Below are positions 25,291 to 34,020 of a stretch of DNA of 38,658 bases, piece by piece. The position numbers were made by a program, and so were the translations under genes. Location: positions 1 through 38,658 of the forward strand of contig CAJFPJ010000066.1 in NCBI GenBank assembly GCA_904399395.1. The letters are read 5' to 3'. The stretch comes from an uncultured Clostridia bacterium (lineage in GTDB: Bacteria; Bacillota; Clostridia; Oscillospirales; Acutalibacteraceae). Numbering within the stretch: position 1 is the stretch's first letter; every line of letters starts with the position of its first letter. The notes beneath the pieces are model-generated. The model did no database searches. It saw only the letters and a list, made by a program, of their open reading frames with translations, and was not told where the DNA came from.

Positions 25291-25311
25291 AGATGAAATG
25301 AGAGGATTGCC

Positions 25312-26616
25312 ATGAAGCATGTAAATATTCTGGTTTTTCCCTGTGGTTCGGAGATCGGGCTTGAAATTCATAATGCCTTGAAGGATGTTTCTTTTATTAC
25401 ATTGATAGGAGCTTCCAGCGTACCGGATCATGGAAAGTTTGTGTATGAAAACTACCGCGAGGATGTTCCTTTTATTACGGATCCTGCCTTTCTCCCCGCT
25501 TTGAACCGGATCATTGAGGAAGAAAAGATCGATTTTATTTTCCCAGCTTTGGATGCAGTTGTGCTCATGCTCTCTGAAAACAGGGAAGCGCTGAAGGCGG
25601 AGGTTCTCACTTCCTCAAAAGAGGCAGTGCGCATCTGCCGCAGTAAGAGCAAAACTTATGAAGCTTTGGCCGGAATGGATTTTCTCCCTGAAACATTCAA
25701 AAAAGCCGAAGATGTGAAACGGTTTCCTGTGATAATTAAACCCAGCGTAGGCCAGGGATCACAGGGATTCATGAAGATTGCCAGTGCAGAAGAGCTTCAA
25801 TATCAACTTTCTGTTCGCGACGAGGAACAAGTGATCTGTGAATTCTTGAGCGGTGAAGAGTATACCGTAGACTGTTTCACAGACAGACACGGAACTCTTT
25901 TATATGTGGCCTGCCGGAATCGGCACCGGGTGCGCAACGGTATCAGCGTAAATTCCACGTTGCAGGCGCCGGATCACCGTGTGACAGAAATTGCAGGGCA
26001 GATCAGCCAGCGGCTTCAAATGCGCGGCGCATGGTTTTTCCAGCTCAAAAGGAATGATGAAGGGGAATACCGCTTATTGGAGGCAGCGACCCGCGTGGCA
26101 GGCACCATGTGTGTGGAACGGGCTGCGGGGGTGAATCTTCCTCTTCTCGCAGTATTCGACGCTATGGGATATGATGTGTCTGTGGAGAAGCAACTGGATA
26201 CTGTAGAAGTGGATCGTGCCTTGGGGAACGTATATCGCCTGCCTATATCATATGACGAGGTATACGTGGATTTCGATGATACTATCACCGTTCACGGAAA
26301 AATCAATACAGTGATGATGCAATTTCTCTATCAGTGTGTAAACAAAGAAATTCCAATTCATCTGATTACGAAGCACGCTGCAGATATTCGGGAATCTTTG
26401 CGTAAGTATAAAATAGCAGAGGAGCTTTTTGCAAGCATAACGCATATAGACCCCGAGAAGGAACCGGATGTCAAAAAATATGATCGGGTTTCTCCCTCAT
26501 CTACGGCTATTTTTATCGACGACTCGTATGCGGAGCGCAGGCAGATGTCGGAGAGATACCATATTAAAACTTTTGGTGTGGACGCTTTGGAAGCCCTGCT
26601 GGATCCCCGGCGGTAA
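25312..26616 (+). CDS. ATP-grasp ligase fused to a HAD-like hydrolase domain
   Basis: A 434-residue protein. Residues 1-310 form an ATP-grasp domain: an N-terminal Rossmann-like part, VIIKPSVGQGSQGF with the ATP-binding lysine and glycine-rich loop, EFLSGEEYTVDCF, and RLLEAATRVAG near the metal site. From about residue 316 a HAD domain follows with DFDDT (320-324), the motif II threonine in LITKH, a lysine in DVKKYD, and IDDS (402-405). The ATP-grasp part would join a carboxylate to an amine; the HAD part would remove phosphate. The aminotransferase encoded next supplies an amino sugar that could be the amine acceptor. The exact reaction is unknown. Confidence 0.8.
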   Translation: MKHVNILVFPCGSEIGLEIHNALKDVSFITLIGASSVPDHGKFVYENYREDVPFITDPAFLPALNRIIEEEKIDFIFPALDAVVLMLSENREALKAEVLTSSKEAVRICRSKSKTYEALAGMDFLPETFKKAEDVKRFPVIIKPSVGQGSQGFMKIASAEELQYQLSVRDEEQVICEFLSGEEYTVDCFTDRHGTLLYVACRNRHRVRNGISVNSTLQAPDHRVTEIAGQISQRLQMRGAWFFQLKRNDEGEYRLLEAATRVAGTMCVERAAGVNLPLLAVFDAMGYDVSVEKQLDTVEVDRALGNVYRLPISYDEVYVDFDDTITVHGKINTVMMQFLYQCVNKEIPIHLITKHAADIRESLRKYKIAEELFASITHIDPEKEPDVKKYDRVSPSSTAIFIDDSYAERRQMSERYHIKTFGVDALEALLDPRR

Positions 26617-26707
26617 GAAGGCAATTTCTTTATAAAAACGCCTTAAGGATGGATAAAGCCCATAGACAGATTGCGGCATATTTTGTAAAATATAGGAAGT
26701 GGATAGT

Positions 26708-27820
26708 ATGGCAGTTAAAAAATCAGATGCTCCCATTCAGGTGACTCGTTCCTCTATGCCTCCCTTTGATGAATATGTTGAGGAGATACGAGAGCTTTGG
26801 GAATCTCATTGGTTGACAAATAGCGGTGTTAAACATCAGAAGCTGGAAAAGCTGCTGCGGGAGTATCTGCAGGCGGAATATGTGGGGCTGTATACCAACG
26901 GGCATATGGCTCTGGAATGTGCTTTGGAGGCCTTGCAGCTGAAGGGCGAGGTCATCACCACGCCGTATACGTATGCTTCTACCACCCATGCGATTGTGCG
27001 CAGGGGGTTAACGCCTGTTTTTTGTGATATCGATCCTATCACTCTTTGTATGGATCCGCAGAAGATTGAGCCCCTGATTACGGAAAAGACCTGTGCAATT
27101 CTGCCCGTGCATGTGTATGGAATTCCCTGCGACGTGGAGGCTATCCAGAAAATAGCTGAGAAACATCATCTGAAGGTGATATACGATGCGGCGCATGCTT
27201 TCGGTGTCCGGCTCAACGGCCGCCCCATCAGCCAGTATGGGGATGTTTCCATGTTCAGCTTCCATGCAACAAAGGTGTTTCATACTGTGGAAGGCGGCGG
27301 GCTGGTTTTCCAGAATAAGGAAGATTTTGAACGGGCAGAGTATCTGAAAAAATTTGGTATGCGCAGTGAGGATGACGTTCCGGTTGCGGGCCTCAACGCC
27401 AAAATGACAGAAGTTCATGCAGCTATGGGAATCTGCAACATGCGCCATATTGATGAAGAGATCGGAAAAAGAGAAAAGGCGGTGGCACGCTATACAGAGC
27501 GCCTGCAGGGAACAAAAGGGTTGCAACTTTTTCCGAATATAGAGGGGCTTCAGAGGAACTATTCGTATTTTCCTGTTGTATTCCATGAAGAATTCGGGAA
27601 AAACAGGGAAGAAGTTTTGGAAGAACTTGGGAAAAATTCTATTTTTGCCCGCCGGTATTTTTATCCGGCTACCAATGAATTTCAGTGGTGCAGGGAAAAC
27701 TATGATGGAGGAAATACGCCGATCGCTCACGATATAGCGGGAAAAGTTCTTTGCCTGCCGCTCTATGCGGGGCTTTCACAGGAGGATGTGGATCGTATTT
27801 GCGATTGTATTCTGGCATGA
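26708..27820 (+). CDS. DegT/DnrJ/EryC1 sugar aminotransferase, VioA-like
   Basis: A 370-residue PLP-dependent aminotransferase for nucleotide sugars. ATG 26708 has TAGGA ten bases upstream; GTG 26699 falls too close to it. The PLP lysine is Lys189 in FHATKVFHT, and Asp160 in YDAAHAFG contacts the cofactor ring. The opening QVTRSSMPPFDEY, then HWLTNSG, and GEVITTPYTYASTTHA resemble VioA, which makes dTDP-4-amino-4,6-dideoxyglucose from dTDP-4-keto-6-deoxyglucose. The rmlA and rmlB genes that follow make that keto sugar. A 3-aminotransferase is less likely because no FdtA/QdtA-type isomerase is present. Confidence 0.85.
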   Translation: MAVKKSDAPIQVTRSSMPPFDEYVEEIRELWESHWLTNSGVKHQKLEKLLREYLQAEYVGLYTNGHMALECALEALQLKGEVITTPYTYASTTHAIVRRGLTPVFCDIDPITLCMDPQKIEPLITEKTCAILPVHVYGIPCDVEAIQKIAEKHHLKVIYDAAHAFGVRLNGRPISQYGDVSMFSFHATKVFHTVEGGGLVFQNKEDFERAEYLKKFGMRSEDDVPVAGLNAKMTEVHAAMGICNMRHIDEEIGKREKAVARYTERLQGTKGLQLFPNIEGLQRNYSYFPVVFHEEFGKNREEVLEELGKNSIFARRYFYPATNEFQWCRENYDGGNTPIAHDIAGKVLCLPLYAGLSQEDVDRICDCILA

Positions 27821-27847
27821 AACAGAATTAAATAAGAGGTGAAAATG

Positions 27848-28711
27848 ATGAAAGGTATTGTTTTGGCAGGAGGCCGTGGAACACGGCTGTATCCCATGAC
27901 CAAGATTATTTCCAAACAGCTCCTTCCGATTTATGATAAGCCGTTGATCTACTATCCTATGTCGATCCTGATGTTGGCAGGTATTCGGGAGATACTGATC
28001 ATTTCAACGAAAGAGGATATAGGGCATTATCAGGCACTTCTGCAGGATGGATCCGATCTGGGGCTGAAGCTGGAATATAAGGTTCAGGAGGCCCCCAGGG
28101 GAATCGCGGAAGCTTTTGTGCTTGGTGAGGATTTTATCGGGGATGATAGTGTCTGTCTGATTTTAGGGGACAATGTATTTTATGGCCACGGTATGAGCCA
28201 TCTTCTGTGGGATGCCATGAAGGTGAAGGAGGGCGCCGTAGTATTCGGGTATCCGGTGCGCGATCCCAAGAGCTTTGGTGTCATGGAGTTTGATAAAGAT
28301 ATGAATGTAATCTCCATCGAAGAGAAGCCGGAGCATCCTAAGTCTCATTATGCCGTCCCGGGGTTGTATTTTTATGATAATCGCGTGGTGGAGATCTCCA
28401 AAACCATCAAGCCCTCTGCCAGAGGAGAACTGGAGATTACAGCTGTAAACAATGCTTATATTGAAAAAGGGCAGCTGAAGGCAGTTTTGATTGAACGGGG
28501 CATTGCATGGCTCGATACCGGCACGCCGGACGGCATGTTGGATGCAGGCCGTTTTGTGGAGACGATCCAGAAGCGGGAATCCAACTATGTGGCTTGTTTG
28601 GAGGAAATTGCCTGGCGCCGGGGATTCATCGATGATGAACAGCTCAGAAAGCTGGGAGAATCCCTGAAGATGACACAGTATGGCCAGTATATTCTTTCTC
28701 TGCTGGGTTAA
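27848..28711 (+). CDS. rfbA: Glucose-1-phosphate thymidylyltransferase
   Basis: A 287-residue nucleotidyltransferase (RmlA) that makes dTDP-glucose from dTTP and glucose-1-phosphate. The signature [11 protein letters not shown] is at residues 8-18, followed by [18 protein letters not shown] 27848 has GAGG eight bases upstream and gives the standard MKGI start. The length is normal. It works directly before rfbB. There is no rfbC or rfbD in the window, so its product is probably not channelled to rhamnose here. Confidence 0.96.
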   Translation: MKGIVLAGGRGTRLYPMTKIISKQLLPIYDKPLIYYPMSILMLAGIREILIISTKEDIGHYQALLQDGSDLGLKLEYKVQEAPRGIAEAFVLGEDFIGDDSVCLILGDNVFYGHGMSHLLWDAMKVKEGAVVFGYPVRDPKSFGVMEFDKDMNVISIEEKPEHPKSHYAVPGLYFYDNRVVEISKTIKPSARGELEITAVNNAYIEKGQLKAVLIERGIAWLDTGTPDGMLDAGRFVETIQKRESNYVACLEEIAWRRGFIDDEQLRKLGESLKMTQYGQYILSLLG

Positions 28712-28767
28712 AAGGAACTGCCTATTTTTACCGGCGGTATGCTGAAAACGACAGGAGGAACAATTTT

Positions 28768-29832
28768 ATGTATCATACCATTGTGGTGACAGGAGGAGCC
28801 GGATTTATCGGTTCAAATTTCATTCATCATATTATTAAAAAGCACGGCGATTCCATCCAGGTTGTCAATTTGGACAAGCTTACGTATGCCGGTAATCTGG
28901 AAAATTTGAAGGATGTGGAAAACCTTCCGAACTATCATTTTGTCAATGCGGATATCTGTGATGGAGAAGCGGTGACAAAAATACTCGATACGTATAATCC
29001 GGATGCTGTTATCAATTTTGCCGCTGAGACCCATGTGGACCGCAGCATTACGGATCCGGGTGTGTTTGCCAGGACAAATGTAATGGGCACTCTGAATCTT
29101 CTGAATTGCTGTATGGCCAAATGGATGGATAAAGACGGAAACTGGAAAGAGGGAGTCCGCTATCTGCAGGTTTCTACAGACGAAGTGTACGGCTCTTTGG
29201 GCGAGACCGGTTATTTTACAGAGAAAACTCCTCTCAGCCCCAGAAGTCCGTATTCTGCCAGTAAGACCAGTGCAGATCTTTTCTGTATGGCGTATCATGA
29301 GACCTATGGCATGCCGTGTCTTGTTACGCGCTGCTCGAATAACTATGGTCCTTATCAGTTTCCGGAGAAGCTGATTCCCCTTATGATCCACAACGCCATG
29401 ACTGGCAAAAAGCTTCCTATCTATGGCGATGGACTCAATATCCGTGACTGGCTGCATGTAGACGATCACTGTGCAGCTTTGGATCTGGTTCTGGACAAAG
29501 GCCGGGTAGGAGAAGTATATAATATTGGCGGCCATAATGAGCGGACGAATATTTTTATCGTGAAAAAGATCATAGAGACCCTCTCGAAAAAATATTCCGA
29601 TCAGATCAGCGAGGAATTGATCCAGTATGTTGCAGACAGAAAGGGTCACGATCGTCGGTATGCTATTGATCCGCAAAAAATCAAGGATGAATTGGGCTGG
29701 GAGCCTTCTATCTTCTTTGAAGAGGGAATCGAAATGACCATTGATTGGTATTTGAACCATCAGGAGTGGACGGATCGTGTTACCTCTGGTGCATATGTTG
29801 AATACTACGAAAAAATGTATGGTAACCGGTGA
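28768..29832 (+). CDS. rfbB: dTDP-glucose 4,6-dehydratase
   Basis: A 354-residue extended SDR enzyme (RmlB) that converts dTDP-glucose to dTDP-4-keto-6-deoxyglucose. GGAGFIG (9-15) binds NAD. The active site has STDEV (136-140, with Thr137-Asp138-Glu139) and Tyr162/Lys166 in YSASK. AGGAGG lies nine bases before the ATG. Its product is the expected substrate of the VioA-like aminotransferase encoded two genes upstream. Confidence 0.96.
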   Translation: MYHTIVVTGGAGFIGSNFIHHIIKKHGDSIQVVNLDKLTYAGNLENLKDVENLPNYHFVNADICDGEAVTKILDTYNPDAVINFAAETHVDRSITDPGVFARTNVMGTLNLLNCCMAKWMDKDGNWKEGVRYLQVSTDEVYGSLGETGYFTEKTPLSPRSPYSASKTSADLFCMAYHETYGMPCLVTRCSNNYGPYQFPEKLIPLMIHNAMTGKKLPIYGDGLNIRDWLHVDDHCAALDLVLDKGRVGEVYNIGGHNERTNIFIVKKIIETLSKKYSDQISEELIQYVADRKGHDRRYAIDPQKIKDELGWEPSIFFEEGIEMTIDWYLNHQEWTDRVTSGAYVEYYEKMYGNR

Positions 29833-29860
29833 GTCCGGCGAATTTGCATTTCTGATTTGA

Positions 29861-29882
29861 AAGGCCTCCGCGGCGGGGCCTT
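29861..29882 (+). repeat. Intercistronic hairpin between rfbB and the cytidylyltransferase gene
   Basis: AAGGCC (29861-29866) pairs with GGCCTT (29877-29882) around a loop that holds CCGCGG. There is no U-tract, so it may tune message stability within the operon rather than end it. Confidence 0.4.
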
Positions 29883-29909
29883 CCTTCAACAGAAAGGGGA
29901 GCGTGTGAA

Positions 29910-30620
29910 ATGAACATCGGGGTTATTATCGCCGGGGGCAGTGGGCAGAGAATGCACCAGGAAATTCCCAAGCAGTTCATGAATGTAAATGATAAGCCTG
30001 TTATTGTATATACCTTGGAAGCTTTTGAGCGCCATCCGGATATCGATGAAATTGGGGTGGTATGCCTGGATGGGTGGCATGAGATCCTGTGGGCGTATGC
30101 CAAGCAGTATAAGATCAGCAAACTGAAATGGATTGTCAGCGGCGGTGAAAACGGCCAGGGTTCCATCCGCAACGGCGTGTTTGAGGCTGAAAAAAGGTAT
30201 GGAGAAGATGATATTTTGCTGATTCATGATGCCGTGCGTCCTTTGGTTTCACAGGAAATTCTTTCAGACTGCATTGTGAAATGCCGGAAGTATGGATCGG
30301 CGGTTGTTACCGTTCCCTGTAATACAGTGATTCTGAAAAAGAAGGATGAACTTTCTTCTGAGGAAGTTGTGGACCGTCAGGAGCTGGCTGTAACACAAAC
30401 GCCTCAGGCTTTCCCTCTTCATAAACTGGTATGGGCCCATAAAGAGGCCTTAAAGCGTGGAATAACCAATTCGGTTGCCAGTTGCACTTTGATGACTGAA
30501 CTTGGGGAATCTGTATATTTTTCTGTTGGAGCAGAGACGAACATAAAGCTGACAACACAGGATGACTTAATGATATTCAAGGCTCTTTTGGCTATTCAAG
30601 AGCAAAAGGGTAAATACTAA
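29910..30620 (+). CDS. IspD/TarI family cytidylyltransferase, probably for a polyol phosphate
   Basis: A 236-residue CTP-dependent nucleotidyltransferase. The motif AGGSGQRM with PKQF (8-23) binds CTP, and IHDAVRPL near residue 109 is the second family block. The family includes IspD (methylerythritol phosphate, isoprenoids) and TarI (ribitol-5-phosphate, wall teichoic acid). The polymer operon and the TagF-like transferase upstream favour a TarI role, giving CDP-ribitol or a similar activated polyol. AAAGGGGAG lies upstream of ATG. The usual partner reductase TarJ is missing; an SDR gene follows instead. Confidence 0.85.
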   Translation: MNIGVIIAGGSGQRMHQEIPKQFMNVNDKPVIVYTLEAFERHPDIDEIGVVCLDGWHEILWAYAKQYKISKLKWIVSGGENGQGSIRNGVFEAEKRYGEDDILLIHDAVRPLVSQEILSDCIVKCRKYGSAVVTVPCNTVILKKKDELSSEEVVDRQELAVTQTPQAFPLHKLVWAHKEALKRGITNSVASCTLMTELGESVYFSVGAETNIKLTTQDDLMIFKALLAIQEQKGKY

Positions 30621-30658
30621 CCACAAGAATGGTGCACCGCCGCCAGGTGAGTGTACAA

Positions 30659-31726
30659 ATGTCGGAGGGAGTAATGGCAATGGCCTTGCACAGAGGATTG
30701 GATAAAGAGGATTTCCGCATGATTTCAGAGCAGCCCCTTCCATGGGAAAAACTCAGGGATGCGTCCGTGCTCGTAACAGGAGGAAATGGTCTCATAGCAT
30801 CTGCATTCGTGGATGCCCTCCTGCAGTGTGAAGCTGCCCAGCGGGTTAACGTATCTGTAACCGTGCTTTGCCGCAGCAGGGAGAAGGCGGAAATGCGTTT
30901 CGGCGCATATATGGATAACCCCCGTTTTCATCTTTTGCTGCAGGATGTGTGTGAACCTCTCCCAGAGAACGAAAAGTTTCAATACATCCTTCATGCTGCC
31001 AGTCCTTCTCATCCTCTGGCCTTTTCAAAAACGCCTGTGGATGTTCTTAAAGCAAATTTTTTGGGAACGATGCAGATGTTGGAAAGCGCCAGGCAGAATA
31101 ATTCCCGTATGTTATATATTTCTAGCGGTGAAGTATATGGCGCCAATCCGGAAGATATGGATGCAATGCCGGAAACCTATCCGGGTATGGTGGCGTCTAT
31201 GCAACCCAGGGCCTGTTACCCAGAAGGGAAAAGAGCAGCGGAGGCACTTTGTGCCAGCTATGGGCAGCAGTACGGTGTGGATGCCGTGGCGGCCAGACTT
31301 TGTTATGTATATGGTGCTTCCATAACGGAAGATAACAGCCGTGCTGACGCTCAATTTTTGCGCAACGCTTTGAAGGGCGAGGACATTGTCATGAAGAGCG
31401 CTGGCACACAACTGCGCACTTATTGCTATTTGGCGGACTGCATTTCTGGCCTTCTCTTTATTCTTCTCTGTGGGCAGAGCGGAGAAGCTTATAACATTGC
31501 AAACAGAGATTCTGTAGTGACGATCCGGCAGTATGCCCAGGTTCTGGCTGATGTTGCTGGAGTTTCTCTTTGTTTTGAAAATCCATCCGATCAGGAAAAG
31601 GCCGGTTATTCTGCCAGCGGCCGGTCTGTGCTGGATGGCAGTAAGCTCGAGAAGCTTGGGTGGAAGCCTGTTTGGACGATACAGGATGGATTGCAGAAGA
31701 CTTTCTGGCTTTCCCAAGAGAAGTGA
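30659..31726 (+). CDS. NAD-dependent epimerase/dehydratase (extended SDR)
   Basis: A 355-residue Rossmann-fold enzyme: TGGNGLIAS (40-48) binds NAD(P), SSGEVYG resembles the active-site strand of nucleotide-sugar dehydratases and decarboxylases, and Tyr187/Lys191 in YPEGK are the catalytic pair. ATG 30659 has AGGTGAG seven bases upstream; ATG 30674 has GGAGG and is an alternative, while ATG 30629 has no site. About 30 extra residues precede the Rossmann fold. It sits 38 bases after the cytidylyltransferase gene and may modify the same CDP- or NDP-linked product. The substrate is unknown. Confidence 0.82.
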   Translation: MSEGVMAMALHRGLDKEDFRMISEQPLPWEKLRDASVLVTGGNGLIASAFVDALLQCEAAQRVNVSVTVLCRSREKAEMRFGAYMDNPRFHLLLQDVCEPLPENEKFQYILHAASPSHPLAFSKTPVDVLKANFLGTMQMLESARQNNSRMLYISSGEVYGANPEDMDAMPETYPGMVASMQPRACYPEGKRAAEALCASYGQQYGVDAVAARLCYVYGASITEDNSRADAQFLRNALKGEDIVMKSAGTQLRTYCYLADCISGLLFILLCGQSGEAYNIANRDSVVTIRQYAQVLADVAGVSLCFENPSDQEKAGYSASGRSVLDGSKLEKLGWKPVWTIQDGLQKTFWLSQEK

Positions 31727-31735
31727 TTAAAACGT

Positions 31736-31773
31736 CGGAAGCCCGGCCTTATGGCCGCAGGCTTCCGATTTTT
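31736..31773 (+). terminator. Terminator of the glycopolymer operon
   Basis: Arms CGGAAGCC (31736-31743) and GGCTTCCG (31760-31767), with a nested GGCC...GGCC stem, followed by ATTTTT. It lies 10 bases after the SDR stop codon. Confidence 0.88.
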
Positions 31774-31796
31774 ACAAACAAGAGTCGGTGTATAAT
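31769..31796 (+). promoter_or_regulatory. Candidate promoter of glf-degV
   Basis: A perfect TATAAT (31791-31796) lies just after the operon terminator; the best -35 (TTTTTA, 31769-31774, 16-base spacer) is weak and overlaps the terminator U-tract. Read-through across the terminator is an alternative source of transcription. Confidence 0.4.
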
Positions 31797-31905
31797 AGGT
31801 TTATTATCGAAAAATATCTTTGAAGTGTGTGGCTGATAATAAATTTTGGGTTTTAAGAGCCTTTGAGAAATCCCGAAAGTATTGATATAGGGAGTGGATG
31901 TTGCA

Positions 31906-33036
31906 TTGCGGGAATATGATTATCTGATCGTGGGCGCCGGCCTATATGGTGCAGTGTTTGCGTATGAAGCGGCAAAAAAGGGCAACAAATGCCTTGTAAT
32001 AGAAAAGCGGAACCATATTGGCGGGAATATCTTTACAGAAGAACGAGCAGGTATTCAGGTGCATGTCTACGGTGCGCATATTTTTCATACCAGCAGCAAA
32101 AAAATATGGGAGTATGTAAACCAATTTGCAGAATTCAACAATTTTATCAATTCTCCCTTGGCTGTGTATAAGGATGAGCTGTATAATCTTCCCTTCAATA
32201 TGAATACCTTCAGCAGAATGTGGGGAATTCGCACACCTGCTGAAGCCAAGGAAAAGATCCGGGCTCAGGTGGAGGCTTTGGGAATACAGAATCCTCGGAA
32301 TCTGGAGGAGCAGGCTCTCTCTCTTGCTGGAGAAGATGTTTACAGAAAACTTATCAAGGGATATACGGAGAAACAGTGGGGAAGGGACTGCAAGGATCTG
32401 CCTGCTTTTATTATCCGTCGTCTCCCGTTCCGTTTTACGTATGACAATAATTATTTCAACGATCGTTATCAGGGTATCCCTATAGGGGGATATACGCAGA
32501 TTGTGGAAAAACTTTTGGCGGGAAATGATGTCTTACTCAATACAGAGTATTTTTTATTCCGCAGAGAAAATCCGGATCTTCATATCCGCAAAAAAGTGGT
32601 GTTTACTGGTATGATCGACGGCTATTTCCAGTATAGGCTGGGGGCTTTGGCATACAGAAGTTTGCGGTTTGAAACGGAAGAGCTTCCCATTGAAAATTAC
32701 CAGGGGAATGCAGTAGTGAACTATACGGAACGAGAGGTGCCGTATACTCGTATTATAGAGCATAAACATTTTGAACCTGGAAAAAACACGGCTCCGGTTA
32801 CGATTCTTTCAAAAGAGTATCCTATGGAATGGCAACCGGGAGCAGAACCTTACTATCCGGTGAACGACGAAAAAAATATGGCTCTTTATGCCAGATACAA
32901 AGCTTTAGCAGAAAAGGAAAATAATGTGATTTTTGGCGGCCGATTAGGTAGCTATACGTACTATGATATGGATAAAGTTATTGCGGCTGCGCTCAAAATG
33001 TGCCGTGAAGAATTGGAAGGAGGAGAAAGAGAATGA
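31906..33036 (+). CDS. glf: UDP-galactopyranose mutase
   Basis: A 376-residue flavoenzyme that interconverts UDP-galactopyranose and UDP-galactofuranose, the donor for galactofuranose residues in surface polymers. The TTG at 31906 is preferred to GTG 31894 because GGGAGTGG lies eight bases before it and the GTG falls within that site. The protein then begins MREYDYLIVGAGLYGA with the FAD-binding GxGxxG (10-15). Further marks are EKRNHIGGN, VYGAHIFHT and a conserved YTEKQWG. It is placed after the polymer operon's terminator but surely supplies the same kind of pathway. Its stop overlaps the degV start (ATGA). Confidence 0.94.
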   Translation: MREYDYLIVGAGLYGAVFAYEAAKKGNKCLVIEKRNHIGGNIFTEERAGIQVHVYGAHIFHTSSKKIWEYVNQFAEFNNFINSPLAVYKDELYNLPFNMNTFSRMWGIRTPAEAKEKIRAQVEALGIQNPRNLEEQALSLAGEDVYRKLIKGYTEKQWGRDCKDLPAFIIRRLPFRFTYDNNYFNDRYQGIPIGGYTQIVEKLLAGNDVLLNTEYFLFRRENPDLHIRKKVVFTGMIDGYFQYRLGALAYRSLRFETEELPIENYQGNAVVNYTEREVPYTRIIEHKHFEPGKNTAPVTILSKEYPMEWQPGAEPYYPVNDEKNMALYARYKALAEKENNVIFGGRLGSYTYYDMDKVIAAALKMCREELEGGERE

Positions 33037-33908
33037 GCACGAATATAAAGGACCTGGGATCCATAGCAGTCTTAACGGATTCCTGCGCGGATCTTTCTCC
33101 CCAAGTCGCTGAGGAAAATGGTATTTTCGTGATCCCTCTTTCCGTTGTATATCCTGAAAAGGTGTATGCAGACGGAGTGGATATCACAGCGGAAGATGTT
33201 TACAGGCGTATGCCGGAAGAAGTGCCCACCACTACGCTTCCGTCTGGGAAGATCATAGAGGATACGTTTCGTAAAATTCGGGATAAAGGATACAAGTATG
33301 TGATCGCGCTCATTTTTTCGGGAGGAATCAGCGGTACATACAATATGGTCCGCATGCTGGGAGAAGAAGCCGAGGGGTTGGAAGTCCGTGTGTTTGACAC
33401 CAAAACAGCTAGTCTCGGGCTGGGAATGATAGCGCTGCAGACAGTGCGGTATATACGCCAAGGCCGCTCTTTCCTGGAGATGCAGGAAATTGTCCGTTCT
33501 CTGATTCGAAATACAAAAGTTTTTTTCTGTGTGGATACGCTGGAGTATTTGAAAAGAGGGGGAAGGATCGGTAAAATAACCTGTATAGCAGGTTCCGTGT
33601 TGCAGATAAAGCCTATTATCACCTTTTCAGAAGAAGGTGAGCTTATTAACGTGGCGAAGGCCCGAGGAAGATTACGATCTATTGAAGATATCACAGAGCG
33701 TGTGAAAAGATTGGTTCCGGATAAAAGACGATACAATCTGGCTATGGCCCACGGCGGCTGCCCGGAAGATTTGGAAATTGTGCGAAAGTCTTTGTCTACC
33801 CAAATACGAAAAAGTGCTATGTTTTGTGAGAGTGCCATTGATTCGGTCCTAGCGTGCCATGTAGGCCCCAGACTGATCGGTGCTGGTGTACAGATATTAG
33901 AATTTTAA
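33033..33908 (+). CDS. DegV family protein, fatty-acid-binding type
   Basis: A 291-residue protein with LTDSCADL near the N-terminus, TTTLPSG (about 66-72) and SGGISGTYN (about 96-104), the blocks of the DegV/FakB fold. Such proteins bind a fatty acid, and FakB members present it to the kinase FakA for phosphorylation and entry into phospholipid synthesis. The start overlaps the glf stop by four bases. A shared function with galactofuranose synthesis is not obvious; the pairing may only coordinate envelope synthesis. Confidence 0.9.
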   Translation: MSTNIKDLGSIAVLTDSCADLSPQVAEENGIFVIPLSVVYPEKVYADGVDITAEDVYRRMPEEVPTTTLPSGKIIEDTFRKIRDKGYKYVIALIFSGGISGTYNMVRMLGEEAEGLEVRVFDTKTASLGLGMIALQTVRYIRQGRSFLEMQEIVRSLIRNTKVFFCVDTLEYLKRGGRIGKITCIAGSVLQIKPIITFSEEGELINVAKARGRLRSIEDITERVKRLVPDKRRYNLAMAHGGCPEDLEIVRKSLSTQIRKSAMFCESAIDSVLACHVGPRLIGAGVQILEF

Positions 33909-33930
33909 AGATACAGCTGAAACTGAAAGA

Positions 33931-33981
33931 AGCCCCTTGGGTGATAAAACTGGTTTGGTTTTATCACCCAAGGGGCTTTTT
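33931..33981 (+). terminator. Strong terminator after degV
   Basis: A perfect 19-bp stem (33931-33949 with 33959-33977), 9-base loop, followed by a short U-run. It separates the envelope genes from the sporulation operon. Confidence 0.92.
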
Positions 33982-34020
33982 AAATTTTCTCTTTCTGCCA
34001 AGTTTCGCGGAAAATTGCAG

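Noticed and set aside
24121-25431. 436-codon minus-strand frame opposite the TagF domain
   Set aside because: Long antisense frames arise here from codon bias; the plus frame has clear TagF motifs and the antisense protein has no recognisable domain.
28813-29889. 358-codon minus-strand frame opposite rfbB
   Set aside because: Antisense to a well-conserved rfbB; no ribosome site or family match.
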